Counted from the first letter of the stretch, positions 37,281-46,453 are shown. The stretch: 64,000 bases of DNA from Sphingopyxis fribergensis (GCF_000803645.1 NZ_CP009122.1:2828501-2892500); one strand, 5' to 3'. Notes: generated from the letters alone by a model not told the origin. Numbers and translations are program-made.

Positions 37281-37340
37281 GGAGGATTGGGCTTCATCCT
37301 CGTTCCTTAGTCACTACGACGAAGCCCAAATCCTCCTTAA
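37279..37340. repeat. Inverted repeat in the IS3 leader
   Basis: AAGGAGGATTGGGCTTC and its near-complement GAAGCCCAAATCCTCCTT are separated by about 25 bases. On the minus strand the second copy of the AAGGAGG sequence lies close before orfA, so the hairpin can sequester that ribosome-binding site. Such leaders can lower transposase synthesis from outside transcripts. Confidence 0.55.
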
Positions 37341-37382
37341 ATCACAACCTCAAATCTGTGCCATTGGTGCTGACGGCGGACA

Positions 37383-37770
37383 GCACCGGCAATCCGCCCT
37401 CACATGAAGCGCTCGGGTTGAGCCATGTCGGTCTCCACGCAGAGGTTCGTTTCTTGGTAGACAACTCGTTGCACGAAATAGCTCGTCGGTCAATTGGCGC
37501 TGGCACGCGAAGCCAAGAGCGGCCCGCCTCGCGGGAGGGCGCTCACCGCCGAACGATTGCCGGCTCGATCGGACTATTCTGCAACACGGCGGGAGGCAGG
37601 TAGGGCTCCGTGCCGCGATATTCGCAATTCGTTAGCCGTCAGTGCTGGCAACCTGATGCAGCGGGGGCAGAACGGCCGCGGCGCGCCGCCTCAGACGCGA
37701 GCGGTGCCAGTTGGGGATATCGGCTTGCTGACGATGAATGGCGTCGGCCATTTCAAATCTTCCACGGCTC
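37383..37770. other. Gene-free stretch between IS3 relic and marR
   Basis: About 390 bases. No frame resembles the missing part of the interrupted ACAD, which suggests that the IS3 relic marks a deletion rather than a simple insertion. Confidence 0.4.
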
Positions 37771-38289
37771 CTATCGAGGAGGCATGTCTTCCGATCCGCT
37801 TTCGAGATTGCCGGACATTTTCGTCAGCAATGAGCGCATCGCGCGTATCTCAGTTGGGGAAATCATATGGAGCAGTCGCGCGTAGATCATGTCGGCTTCG
37901 GCGCGCAGCTGAGGCAGGATTTCGATCGCTCGGGGCAAAAGATGAAGTTCCCAGACGCGCCGGTCGCCCTTGGCAGCGCGCCGTTCCGCGAGCACCATTC
38001 TTTCCAGCTGGTCGACAACATGGCCAACGCTGGCACGCTCCAGTTCGAGGCATTTGGAGAGGTCGGTTTGGGTCATGCCCGGGGTCCGATAGATATAGAC
38101 GAGCGCGCGCCACTGGGTTCGCGTCAATCCGAAGCGCGCCGTTGAGGCATCAAACATCCGACGCAGTTTGCGGGGCACTTCCTCGATGAGAAAGACAAAC
38201 TCGTCTGAGGCCGTCAGAAGACTTTTCGCGGGAGAGCCGCTTGTATTGCGAGGTTCAACCATCGTCATGGACTGTAGAGCCAACATCAT
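37771..38289 (-). CDS. MarR-family regulator divergent to hydrolase/thioesterase
   Basis: 172 residues (an in-frame ATG at 38262 is an alternative start). Winged helix: GLTRTQWRALVYIYRTPGMTQTDLSKCLELERASVGHVVDQLERMVLAERR, wing DRRVWELHLLP. It is divergent from an alpha/beta hydrolase gene with a 47-base gap containing the AT-rich TATGATATAGTATGATC stretch, so it most likely represses both. The ligand is probably a substrate or product of the hydrolase. Confidence 0.9.
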   Translation of the reverse strand: MMLALQSMTMVEPRNTSGSPAKSLLTASDEFVFLIEEVPRKLRRMFDASTARFGLTRTQWRALVYIYRTPGMTQTDLSKCLELERASVGHVVDQLERMVLAERRAAKGDRRVWELHLLPRAIEILPQLRAEADMIYARLLHMISPTEIRAMRSLLTKMSGNLESGSEDMPPR

Positions 38290-38336
38290 ATTCTGAAAAC
38301 CCTTTACTGTAAGATATGATATAGTATGATCGTGGA

Positions 38337-39215
38337 ATGATTGATCAGTCGATCACGCTTGCCGGGAAAGCGGGCCATGAAATCGCAGCGTCGGTTGATG
38401 GCCCGGAACTCGGATTACCGGTAATCCTCGCGCACGGCGGCGGACAGACCCGAAGGGCATGGAGGGCGGTAGCCCACCGGCTCGCGAGCCATGGTTTCCG
38501 GACCATCGCAGTCGATATGCGCGGGCACGGCGAGAGTGCATGGGCCAGCGACGGAGCCTATGATATCTCCGATTTTGCGGCCGATCTCGTCGAGATCGCT
38601 GCGGCGACGGCGAGCAAACCGGCGCTGATTGGCGCGTCGCTTGGTGGCCTGGCCGGGATCATCGCCGAGGGAAAATGCGCACCGGGAAGTTTCGGATCGC
38701 TGACGCTGGTCGACGTCACACCTCAGATGGAACCGAGCGGCGTCGCCCGCGTGGTCGGTTTCATGGCGGCGCATGCGCGCGATGGTTTTGCGTCGGTGGA
38801 AGAGGCCGCACAGGTCATTGCCGACTATCTGCCCCATCGCCCCAGCCGGAAGGCTTCGGCCGGGCTAGCACACTATCTGCGCCGCAAGGACGATGAACGC
38901 TTCTATTGGCACTGGGACCCCGCCTTCATCGAAAGAGTGACGCAGCAGGGCGGCGGCGTTTCCAGCGACCATGGCCGCACCGAGCTCAGCGCGGCCGCTG
39001 CCTGCTTGACCTTGCCGGTGCATCTGATCCGCGGCGGGTCAAGCGATCTCGTCTCGCTGGAAGCCGTCAAGCATTTCCAGGGCCTTGTCCCTCATATGGC
39101 GTATAGCGACATTGCGAATGCGACTCATATGGTGGTGGGGGACGAGAACGACGCTTTCGGGCAATCGATCCTAGAGTTTTTGCTCGGCATCCATGAAGCG
39201 GAAATGAAATCATGA
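38337..39215 (+). CDS. Alpha/beta hydrolase
   Basis: 292 residues. Oxyanion region ILAHGGGQTRRAWRAV, VDMRGHGESAW, nucleophile Ser101 in IGASLGG, acid region LIRGGSSDLV and His in NATHMVVGDEND. The HGGGQT form is common among esterases and epoxide- or haloalkane-like hydrolases of sphingomonads. The cap domain (about 145-195) has no features to name a substrate. It overlaps the next gene (thioesterase) by four bases, so the pair may hydrolyse an ester and then a CoA thioester. Confidence 0.88.
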   Translation: MIDQSITLAGKAGHEIAASVDGPELGLPVILAHGGGQTRRAWRAVAHRLASHGFRTIAVDMRGHGESAWASDGAYDISDFAADLVEIAAATASKPALIGASLGGLAGIIAEGKCAPGSFGSLTLVDVTPQMEPSGVARVVGFMAAHARDGFASVEEAAQVIADYLPHRPSRKASAGLAHYLRRKDDERFYWHWDPAFIERVTQQGGGVSSDHGRTELSAAAACLTLPVHLIRGGSSDLVSLEAVKHFQGLVPHMAYSDIANATHMVVGDENDAFGQSILEFLLGIHEAEMKS

Positions 39216-39622
39216 ATGCCCCCGCCGTCCCGGGGCTTGAGGAATTACGTGACCTATTGGCGCTGGCCCCTTTTCACCGCTGGCTCGGGCTCAGCATCGC
39301 TGAGGTCGGCGCCAACGAGTTGGTGATCTCCATGCCTTGGCGAGACGAAATCATCTCAAATCCGACGGTCGGCGCGGCGCATGGTGGCATCGTATCGGCT
39401 TTGATCGATCTGACCGGCCTCTATACGATCATCGCGATGGGGGGTGCTGCGCGGGCGACGGCGGACCTCCATGTGGATTTTCACCGACCGGCCAAGCTGG
39501 GGCCGCTTCGCGCGATCGGCAGCCCGGTGAAATTAGGGCGGCAGATAAACGTCGCGGCTACCCGGATCCTAGCCGCAGACGGAACCTTGGTGGCGAGTGG
39601 TAGAGGGGCCTACGTCGCCTGA
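39212..39622 (+). CDS. PaaI-family hotdog thioesterase
   Basis: 136 residues with the hotdog-fold signature NPTVGAAHGGIVSALIDLTGLYTI (HGG motif) and ATADLHVDFHRPA (parallel strand). PaaI-type enzymes hydrolyse aromatic or medium acyl-CoA thioesters, often to rescue CoA from dead-end products. ATGA overlap with the upstream hydrolase shows translational coupling. Confidence 0.92.
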   Translation: MNAPAVPGLEELRDLLALAPFHRWLGLSIAEVGANELVISMPWRDEIISNPTVGAAHGGIVSALIDLTGLYTIIAMGGAARATADLHVDFHRPAKLGPLRAIGSPVKLGRQINVAATRILAADGTLVASGRGAYVA

Positions 39623-39907
39623 TAACCGCCCGAGGCGAGCCAATCTGCGCGGCCAGATGCATGCCCAGCAGCTTTCGGAGCCGAGGCAGTGGCGGCAGCG
39701 ACACGCTTTTTGGCGACGTGTCCCTAGGCCGAACCCACGACCGGACGGCCGCGCATCGGCCATTCAGTCAAATCGGCTCCCTGCCGGTCACACGCGGGTT
39801 TGGCCGCTCGCCTTTGAGCCGTCGACTTTGCCTAGTCCGACAGGCCAGCCACGCAGCGCATGGAGATCAAGTTCTCCTGTGCTGCGTGACTAGACTGCTG
39901 GGTCAGG

Positions 39908-41140
39908 TCAGGGCGCCGGGGTGCGATTCGCGATCGCATCCTCGATCAGATCCTGCATGACCTGTTCGAGCTCGACGCCTTTCCGGTCGCCTCCGCTCGA
40001 TATTTCGGTGGCGATCAAAGCGTAATAGCCGGTCTCGCGATCGATCCAGCCGGTCCAACCATAGGCACCCGGTGAGGAATTGATCTTGGACGTCGCGCAG
40101 GCCGAAGGCGTGTCGCATTCGACAAAGGAGCCGAGCGCATATTCCCAATTGCCCGCGCTCGCCGGCACGAAAACGCGCGGCAAGCCTGCGGTACGTTGCT
40201 GGGTGAAGCTTGTCATATCGGTAATAAAGCTGCCGCCAAGGAAGGCACGCAGAAGTTTCGCATAGTCGCGCGGCGTCGAATAGGCGCCGCCCGCGACCCA
40301 CGGGTTGGTGGGAGCGCTTCCCGCAGGGTCATACCAGGTCGTGCTCGTCATCCCGAGCGGGGTCGTCACATGCTGCGCGAACAGTTCGTGAAAATTGCGC
40401 TGGCGTGCCGGTGACGTGCCGGGCGCGATGCTTATATCCTTTGCCTCCAGATAGGCAGCGGCGACCTGAAGGCCATGCGGTCCATAGCTATATTGCGCGC
40501 CGGGCGCGTTACCCGGGCGCAGAATGTCGTAACGCAGATCGTGGATGCTCTTCGCGCAATTGTAGAGCGTCATGGCCGGAAGCAGCTGACATCCGCCAAC
40601 GAGCGGGCTCGCGTTGAAGCCCGACGTCATCGACAACGCGTGCTTGAGTTTGACATCCTTCTTCGTTCCGATCGTCGTCCAGAAGGCAAGCGGCGGCCGC
40701 ATCGGATCGTCGAGCGTCGCGATGCCCGCCTGCACCATGCGCATCCCCAGCGCGCCGGCGAACCATTTGGAGGCCGACGCAAGCGGGGTCACCCGATCGA
40801 TACCGAAGCTGCCCTTCTCATAGGCGAAGAGATAGTCGGGATCCGAAGCATTCCCGACGATGAAATAGCCGTTATCGACCTCGGTATCGGCGTCGATTGC
40901 CGCCTGTAACGCTGTCCAGTCATAGGTATATCCGCCGACGGTGGCCGAAAGGCTGGCGGCCGCGGGCGCCGATGCCGCCGACGTCGACGCTTTAGCAGCG
41001 GGCGCCGCAGGCGGAAGCTGCACCATGGGACGCGCCTCGCCGCCGCCGTTGCCCACGAACCCGCCCTGCGCCGCAAAGGCCGCAGCCCCAACCATTACTG
41101 CACCGGCGGCAAGCGACATCCATTTCATTCTTCCAGCCAT
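39908..41140 (-). CDS. Exported beta-lactamase-fold serine hydrolase
   Basis: 410 residues from ATG 41140, with GGGAGAGA just before it. A signal peptide (about 1-25) is followed by a low-complexity Ala/Pro/Ser linker and the class C beta-lactamase/esterase fold. The nucleophile lies in the SxxK motif SASK (122-125); a Tyr-containing second motif lies in QYSYGPHGLQVAAAYLE. The family includes esterases, D-amino-acid amidases and lactonases as well as beta-lactamases. It is the last gene of the receptor-hydrolase group, 61 bases after the carboxylesterase stop, on the same strand. Confidence 0.88.
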   Translation of the reverse strand: MAGRMKWMSLAAGAVMVGAAAFAAQGGFVGNGGGEARPMVQLPPAAPAAKASTSAASAPAAASLSATVGGYTYDWTALQAAIDADTEVDNGYFIVGNASDPDYLFAYEKGSFGIDRVTPLASASKWFAGALGMRMVQAGIATLDDPMRPPLAFWTTIGTKKDVKLKHALSMTSGFNASPLVGGCQLLPAMTLYNCAKSIHDLRYDILRPGNAPGAQYSYGPHGLQVAAAYLEAKDISIAPGTSPARQRNFHELFAQHVTTPLGMTSTTWYDPAGSAPTNPWVAGGAYSTPRDYAKLLRAFLGGSFITDMTSFTQQRTAGLPRVFVPASAGNWEYALGSFVECDTPSACATSKINSSPGAYGWTGWIDRETGYYALIATEISSGGDRKGVELEQVMQDLIEDAIANRTPAP

Positions 41141-41201
41141 TTTCTCTCTCCCAGCTTCGTTGCACATTGTCGAAACGGAGGGCCTAGCGCGGCCAGACGG
41201 G

Positions 41202-42749
41202 CTAGGGCCTGGACTGGCCGTTCCCGAAGTGAACATTGAGCAGATGGTCGAGCTGCGCCTTGCGAAAGCCGGCGACGACGCCAGACTCGGGCGTAAATTT
41301 TGCGAGACGGTCGCTTGCCGCATCGTAACGCGGCCAGTCGCGAACGAGTGCGCAGCCAGGAACGCCCGTCTTGGCGAAGCCAACCCAGCAGGCGGAGATG
41401 CCTTCGCCGAAGCGGCGATCCTCGTCACCGACGGCGCCAGCGACCGACGCGAAATAGTCGAGCGTCCCGAACAGATAGGGGATTTCAGACCCATGCGCGG
41501 CGCCCTTGGCGCGGTCGCGCCGCGCCGCTGCGACATAGTCGAAATGATAGAGATACGACGGCGCGCCCCCCGCCGTCCGGGCCGCGAGCCAGCGCGCCGG
41601 GGCGACGAACCAGGCGTCGCCCAACACCTGGCGCGCCAGTTCATCATCGGCCAGCCCCATGCCATAGGCGGCCCGGCCCGCCGCCTGGTCGCGCCCTAGA
41701 TAGGCGAGCGCGGCGGATGGCGGCACGCCCATGGCAAGGATGACGCTCGCCTCGTTGCTGTTCGCGCCGACGAGGAGCGGAACGTCGATCGGCTCGCTAC
41801 GCGCAAAGACGCGCCAAGGCGCTTCGCGTACCAGGTCGCCGTCGAGGATGGGGCCGGTCATCGCGCCCGGCGTCCGGACCTCGCCAGCGGCAACGAGCGC
41901 GGCGGCGGGCAGCGCGCGAAGCGCGTCGAGCGATGCTGAAGGCGGCGCACCTGCGCGCGCTGCCAACGCCGCGCCTAGCGCTTCTTGCTCGCCAAGCGGG
42001 CGCGGATCGAGGAGACCAACGCCCGACTGAACGATCGCCTTGGCGAACAGGCCTTTGGCTTCGGGCTGGGCAAGGATCGTCGTCACTCCGATCGCCCCGG
42101 CGGATTCGCCGAACAAGGTGATCTGGCGCGGATCGCCACCAAATGCGGCGATATTTTTCTTCACCCACCGCAGGGCGGCCAATTGGTCCATCAGGCCGTA
42201 ATTGGCGAGCGCCTCGCCGCGCGGCTTGGCCGCGCTGAGCGCGGGATGGGCGAAATAACCGAGCGCGCCCAACCGATAGTTGATCGTCACCAAAACCACA
42301 CCTTGCCGCGCGAAGGCGGTGCCGTCGAAAACCGGGAAGGTGCCCGAACCGACCACATGGGCGCCGCCATGGATCCAGACCATCACTGGCAGCTTTCGCG
42401 CCCCCGCCGGGCGCCAGATGTTCAGCTGGAGGCAATCCTCAGACTGATGCTCGGCTACCCCGCCCGCGACAAGTGCGGGGCGCACCGTCTGCGGACAAGC
42501 CGGGCCGAGTTTTGCGGCATCGCGGACGCCCCGCCAGCGCGGCGGTGCCTGCGGCGCCCGCCAGCGAAGAGCGCCGACCGGTGCGGCGGCGAAAGGAATA
42601 TCAAGAAAGCGCTCGACGTCCCCCGTGCGCGCGCCCGCAAGGCGCCCCTGCGCGATTGTCGCCGCGGGGGCCGTCTCCGCCGCCGCGACAGACACCGATC
42701 CGGTCAGCATCGCGGCACCGAACAGTGCTGCCATCACCAAATGCCGCAT
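41202..42749 (-). CDS. Exported type-B carboxylesterase
   Basis: 515 residues with a signal peptide (about 1-24). It has the type-B carboxylesterase hallmarks: oxyanion HGGAHVVGSG, nucleophile Ser216 in FGESAGA, the SEDCLQLNIWRP motif, Glu in ANSNEASVI and His in GAAHGSEIPYLFG. Such enzymes cleave bulky esters in the periplasm; the fumonisin esterase of Sphingopyxis is a type-B carboxylesterase encoded beside a TonB-dependent receptor, a similar layout but without the aminotransferase of that cluster here. It lies 55 bases after the receptor gene, so probably is co-transcribed. Confidence 0.93.
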   Translation of the reverse strand: MRHLVMAALFGAAMLTGSVSVAAAETAPAATIAQGRLAGARTGDVERFLDIPFAAAPVGALRWRAPQAPPRWRGVRDAAKLGPACPQTVRPALVAGGVAEHQSEDCLQLNIWRPAGARKLPVMVWIHGGAHVVGSGTFPVFDGTAFARQGVVLVTINYRLGALGYFAHPALSAAKPRGEALANYGLMDQLAALRWVKKNIAAFGGDPRQITLFGESAGAIGVTTILAQPEAKGLFAKAIVQSGVGLLDPRPLGEQEALGAALAARAGAPPSASLDALRALPAAALVAAGEVRTPGAMTGPILDGDLVREAPWRVFARSEPIDVPLLVGANSNEASVILAMGVPPSAALAYLGRDQAAGRAAYGMGLADDELARQVLGDAWFVAPARWLAARTAGGAPSYLYHFDYVAAARRDRAKGAAHGSEIPYLFGTLDYFASVAGAVGDEDRRFGEGISACWVGFAKTGVPGCALVRDWPRYDAASDRLAKFTPESGVVAGFRKAQLDHLLNVHFGNGQSRP

Positions 42750-42804
42750 TGCGCCCTCCTACCCTTCCCGACCAGCGGCTGGAGGCCGCGGACGGGAGCG
42801 CGAC

Positions 42805-45042
42805 CTAGAAAGAAATGCGTCCTTCGACGCCGACGACGCGAGGCTGGCTGTACCGGTTGATCGTCGGCGCCTGCGCGACGAAATAAACCTTGTCGAAGAC
42901 GTTGTTCGCGAACGCGCTGACGCTGATCTTGCCGAAGTCGACGCCGACCCGAAGATTGACGAGGACATAATCATCGAGGTCGACCGAGGTCGCTGTCAGC
43001 TCCTGTTTGCCGCCCCATTGACCACTGATCAGGACATTGCTGGTCAGCGCGACATCCTTGGTGACCGGGTAGCGCAGATTGAGGTTGGCCGAGGCGAGCC
43101 AGTCGGGAACCTGCGCAAGGTCCAGCCCGTCATAGCGGCCGCTCTTGACCTTGCCCTCTTGCCGCGAGCCACTCAAGGCGAGGCGGCCATTGCCTTCGCC
43201 GAGATCGAAGCCCTGGCTATATTCGGCCTCGATACCCCAGCTTTTCGCATCGCCTGCGTTGGTTAGATAGGCGACCGCGGCGATCGGGCACGCCGGATTG
43301 GTGAGCGCGCAGCCATCGTCGACCTGCGCGATCAGGTCTTCAAGCTCGGTGTAATAGCCCGCGATTGCGAAATAGCCGCGGCGGATCGGACTGCCCTTGA
43401 TGCCGACTTCGTAAGACGTGCTGTTTTCGTTGCCGAACAGCACCTGCACAGGACTCGGCGCGCGCGGATCGGAGAGGCGCGTGTTGAACCCGCCGGCGCG
43501 GTAGCTGCTGCCGACCTTGCCATAGGCGAGGATGTTCGACGTGAGCTTGTACGAGAGGGTCGCATTGTAGGAGAGATTGTCGGCGTTGATGCTGTCGTCG
43601 ATGATCCGCGATGGCCCGCCGGTGGGCAGGCCAGTCCCCAAATCGTAAAGCCGCGCCGAGATGCTCCGGCTGTCGCGGGTATAGCGCAGTTCGCCGGTCA
43701 GGTTGAGGCTGTCGGTGATGTCGAAACCGAGCGAGCCATAGGCCGCATAGCTTTCGAAATGCAGCCGCGCGGGCGCGATATTGCCCGGCGACGGATTGGC
43801 GAGCGTCGGCGTGCGCGTCGTCGCCACCGAGAAATCGCTGTCGAGCAACAGCATTTCGGCGCCGACCAGCCATGTGAAGCGATCGCTCGCCCCGCTGACA
43901 TGAATATCCTGCGAAAAATTGTCGGTCGTGTCGACGACGTAGGACGCGGTGCTGGCATCGAGCGGCGTGAGAGCGCCGATCTGCCCCGCGGCGCGCGCAC
44001 GCGCCAGCTCGGCGGGGCTGATCGCGTCATTGTCGAGATCATATTCGGACGTGCGCTTGCGAAAGGAGGTTGTCGACGTCAGGTCGGCACCGCCCAGATC
44101 CACGCGGACGAGCGCCTGAAGGCCGTCCACGTCCTGGCTGGCGCGCGGCGCGGTGTTCCAGGGGTAGCGAAAGCGATCCTGCGTATAACCGCCGGGAAAG
44201 CCTGGCGTGCCCGCGGGAATGGATATCTGGTAATGGATCGTCGGCGTGGTCAGCCGCTGGGTCTCGGCCGTGATGATCGCGTCGACCGGCCCGCGCTTCA
44301 GCCGGATCTGGCCGCGCAGTCCGTGGCCCTTCTGCTGGTCGAAATAGACGTCGTTGTCGGGATTGTAGAAGAAGCCCTTGTCCTGCTCGACGAGATCGCC
44401 GCTGATGCGGATCGCCAGGCCATCGGCGAGCGGGACATTGATCGCGCCCTGCGTCTGGAAGCTGTTGTTCTCGAAGCCATAGCGCGCGCTCGCCCAGCCC
44501 GAGAGATCGAATTCGGGCTCGGCCGAGATGATATTGATCGCGCCGCCGACCGCGTTGCGGCCGTACAGCGCGCCCTGCGTCCCGCGCAGAACCTCGACGC
44601 GGCCGATGTCGAGCAGGTCGAGCCGCGTGAAGTTGCGACCGCCCACCGGACCGCCGGCGATATAGGCACCGTTGCGATAGAGCCCGACGCTCGGGTCGCC
44701 ATTGGTGGCACGCGCGGTCGACGAAGCGCGGATCGAGATCTCCGACGTGACGGACGAGTTCAGATTGTTGAAGCGAACGCTTGGCTGATCGGCGAGGAGT
44801 TCGCCGCTGCCCGTGGCGCCGCCGCGATCGGTGAACGACGTGATATCGATGACCGACGCCGCGGTCGGCACATCGGCCAGCCGCTCTTCGCGGCGGCGCG
44901 CCGTCACGACTATGGCGCCGTCATCATCCGCTTCAGCCGCGTCCGGAAGAGCTTCGGACGGTGCGTCTTGAGCGAAAGCAGGCGGAGCGACGGCTACCCA
45001 AATCGCGGCCGTGCAGAAAAGAAGGTTCGCTCTGCGTCCCAT
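42805..45042 (-). CDS. TonB-dependent receptor of the hydrolase cluster
   Basis: 745 residues from ATG 45042 (GGGGAGAG nine bases before). Signal peptide to AFAQ, TonB box AIVVTARRREE, plug motifs (VASVIDIT-like SVIDITSFTD, LLDIGRVEVLRGTQGALYGRNAVGGAINIIS), barrel with a terminal aromatic residue (VEGRISF). It should import the substrate that the neighbouring exported hydrolases attack. The palindrome ATTATCGATAAT at 45073-45084, identical to one near the GntR gene, lies 31 bases upstream. Confidence 0.95.
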   Translation of the reverse strand: MGRRANLLFCTAAIWVAVAPPAFAQDAPSEALPDAAEADDDGAIVVTARRREERLADVPTAASVIDITSFTDRGGATGSGELLADQPSVRFNNLNSSVTSEISIRASSTARATNGDPSVGLYRNGAYIAGGPVGGRNFTRLDLLDIGRVEVLRGTQGALYGRNAVGGAINIISAEPEFDLSGWASARYGFENNSFQTQGAINVPLADGLAIRISGDLVEQDKGFFYNPDNDVYFDQQKGHGLRGQIRLKRGPVDAIITAETQRLTTPTIHYQISIPAGTPGFPGGYTQDRFRYPWNTAPRASQDVDGLQALVRVDLGGADLTSTTSFRKRTSEYDLDNDAISPAELARARAAGQIGALTPLDASTASYVVDTTDNFSQDIHVSGASDRFTWLVGAEMLLLDSDFSVATTRTPTLANPSPGNIAPARLHFESYAAYGSLGFDITDSLNLTGELRYTRDSRSISARLYDLGTGLPTGGPSRIIDDSINADNLSYNATLSYKLTSNILAYGKVGSSYRAGGFNTRLSDPRAPSPVQVLFGNENSTSYEVGIKGSPIRRGYFAIAGYYTELEDLIAQVDDGCALTNPACPIAAVAYLTNAGDAKSWGIEAEYSQGFDLGEGNGRLALSGSRQEGKVKSGRYDGLDLAQVPDWLASANLNLRYPVTKDVALTSNVLISGQWGGKQELTATSVDLDDYVLVNLRVGVDFGKISVSAFANNVFDKVYFVAQAPTINRYSQPRVVGVEGRISF

Positions 45043-45072
45043 GGTCACTCTCCCCATCTTGTTATCGCAATT

Positions 45073-45084
45073 ATTATCGATAAT
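45073..45084. promoter_or_regulatory. GntR-type operator before the receptor gene
   Basis: The perfect 12-bp palindrome ATTATCGATAAT lies 31 bases upstream of the receptor start. The same 12 bases recur at 47274-47285 between the GntR gene and a divergent hydrolase gene, with extended AT-rich similarity. Confidence 0.75.
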
Positions 45085-45148
45085 TTTGTGCAAAACCGTC
45101 GGCAAGTCAAGCCGGAAAGCGCAATGTCTTTGCAGGTGGTTCGCTGGT

Positions 45149-46453
45149 CTAAGAGACGACGGCGCTCAGCAGGTCGCGGACGCCCCGCGCCGTAGCGGCA
45201 AGGGGGTCAGGTGTGACCGTCGATAAATCGTCGGTCACAGCGTGGTGATGACGGTGTGCGCCAAAGATGCCGGCATGACGCACGTAGCCGGCCTTTATCA
45301 CTTCCGAGAGTTCGCCCGCTGTGCCTTCCGCCGAAGGATAGGCCATTTCCAACCCCGGCTGGCCTTTGAATATCTCGCGCGCACACGTCACGAATTCGGG
45401 CGATGTCATGAGAAAACGATAGGGATCGGCGCTTGGCAGCGGCAGCAAGCGCCCCGGCATTTCCTGATAGTCACGTGCTGCCGCATTGGCGCCGAGATGA
45501 AACCAGAAAGCGGTCTCGCCGGGGGCTGGACCCACCTTGTCGGCGATATGGCTCGCACCGAGATTCTCATATTCATGCCCGCTGTTGCACAGGAAGAGCA
45601 GGCTGTGTTGCGGAAACGCTCGGGGCATCCAGTCGGCAAGCGCGAGCCACATCGCGATACCCGGCCCCCGCTCGCCGGCGCAATCGGTCCAGCCTGAACG
45701 CGGCGTAGAGACGACGAGCCAAGGGCGACCGGAGCGAACGCGTCGCCCGATTATATTCTGCGCTGCCCGAATCCCACCGCGCCCGCGAAGCGCTAATTTC
45801 GCCGCGGCACCGTGGCGCGCGGCTTCAATCACCGGGGCGGCGAGTCGCGGCGCGAGCAAGGCAAGTGGCTTGTCCGATACAGGATGACCGGCCGGGACAT
45901 TGAGGAGCAAGGCCTCGCCCGTCGGCCCAGTCGTAATGAGAATGACCCCGTTCGCACCGCGCGCAAGCGCATCGGCGAGCGGCTCGCGCACTGCACGATC
46001 TACGAGGCTCGACCAGCGGCGGAAAGGCAGGCGCACGACGGCGATCGCGCCGTCGAGGCGTTCAGGGATTTCTGCGAGGCGCAGCGGCGCAGCGAGACCG
46101 GCCTCGCCGGTTTCGACGGCGAGCGGCTGTGCGACGAGCGGTATCGTGTGGTCGCCGAGCGTAAGTTCGCAATGCGACGCCTCGAACCAAGGCACGTCAA
46201 ACGTCTGGCGATCCACTTCGAATCCGGCACTGAACAGCCGCTTCGCTGTCCAGTCGGCGGTCCAGCGATCGCCCGCGCCGCCCGACTGCTTGTTGCCGGC
46301 CTCGGCATAGCTTTGGACGTCGGCGAAGAGGCGTTCGGGGCCGAACATGGTCAAATCCAGGGATACAGCGGCAGCGGAGTCAACCTGCAATGCGATCGGC
46401 GCCGCGAGGCCCGCCTTAAGCAAGGTGCGGCGGTCGGTCAGGAGACGGCTCAT
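45149..46453 (-). CDS. M28-like (aminopeptidase-type) exported protein with altered metal ligands
   Basis: 434 residues. A twin-arginine-like signal (DRRTLLKAGLAAPIAL) precedes a PA-like insert (about 95-225) and an M28 fold. In M28 peptidases the zinc ligands lie in HYDS, the D of the DNASG loop, and GEExG. Here the matching places read STPRSGWTDCAGERGPG and SGHEYENLGASHI, so the first His is missing and Glu-Glu is His-Glu. It may hold metal differently, or have lost peptidase activity and bind or cleave another amide or ester. The start overlaps the GntR stop by four bases. Confidence 0.72.
   Translation of the reverse strand: MSRLLTDRRTLLKAGLAAPIALQVDSAAAVSLDLTMFGPERLFADVQSYAEAGNKQSGGAGDRWTADWTAKRLFSAGFEVDRQTFDVPWFEASHCELTLGDHTIPLVAQPLAVETGEAGLAAPLRLAEIPERLDGAIAVVRLPFRRWSSLVDRAVREPLADALARGANGVILITTGPTGEALLLNVPAGHPVSDKPLALLAPRLAAPVIEAARHGAAAKLALRGRGGIRAAQNIIGRRVRSGRPWLVVSTPRSGWTDCAGERGPGIAMWLALADWMPRAFPQHSLLFLCNSGHEYENLGASHIADKVGPAPGETAFWFHLGANAAARDYQEMPGRLLPLPSADPYRFLMTSPEFVTCAREIFKGQPGLEMAYPSAEGTAGELSEVIKAGYVRHAGIFGAHRHHHAVTDDLSTVTPDPLAATARGVRDLLSAVVS

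Larger units (their letters stand above)
36285..37382 (-). mobile_element. IS3-family relic interrupting the ACAD gene
   Basis: The left end, read on the minus strand, begins TGTCCGCCGTCAGCACCAAT at 37382, followed by a leader with a large hairpin, orfA and a damaged orfB. The right end is missing: orfB stops matching after codons for MIHKPKL near 36290. It is not the same IS3 type as the copies at 18.7 and 22.9 kb. Confidence 0.8.

Noticed and set aside
41141..41665. N-terminal extension of the beta-lactamase-fold hydrolase upstream of 41140
   Set aside because: It overlaps the carboxylesterase gene in another frame, whereas the ATG at 41140 has a ribosome-binding site and begins a normal signal peptide.
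43759..45195. A 478-codon plus-strand open frame
   Set aside because: Antisense to the TonB receptor, with no domain pattern; an artefact of codon bias.
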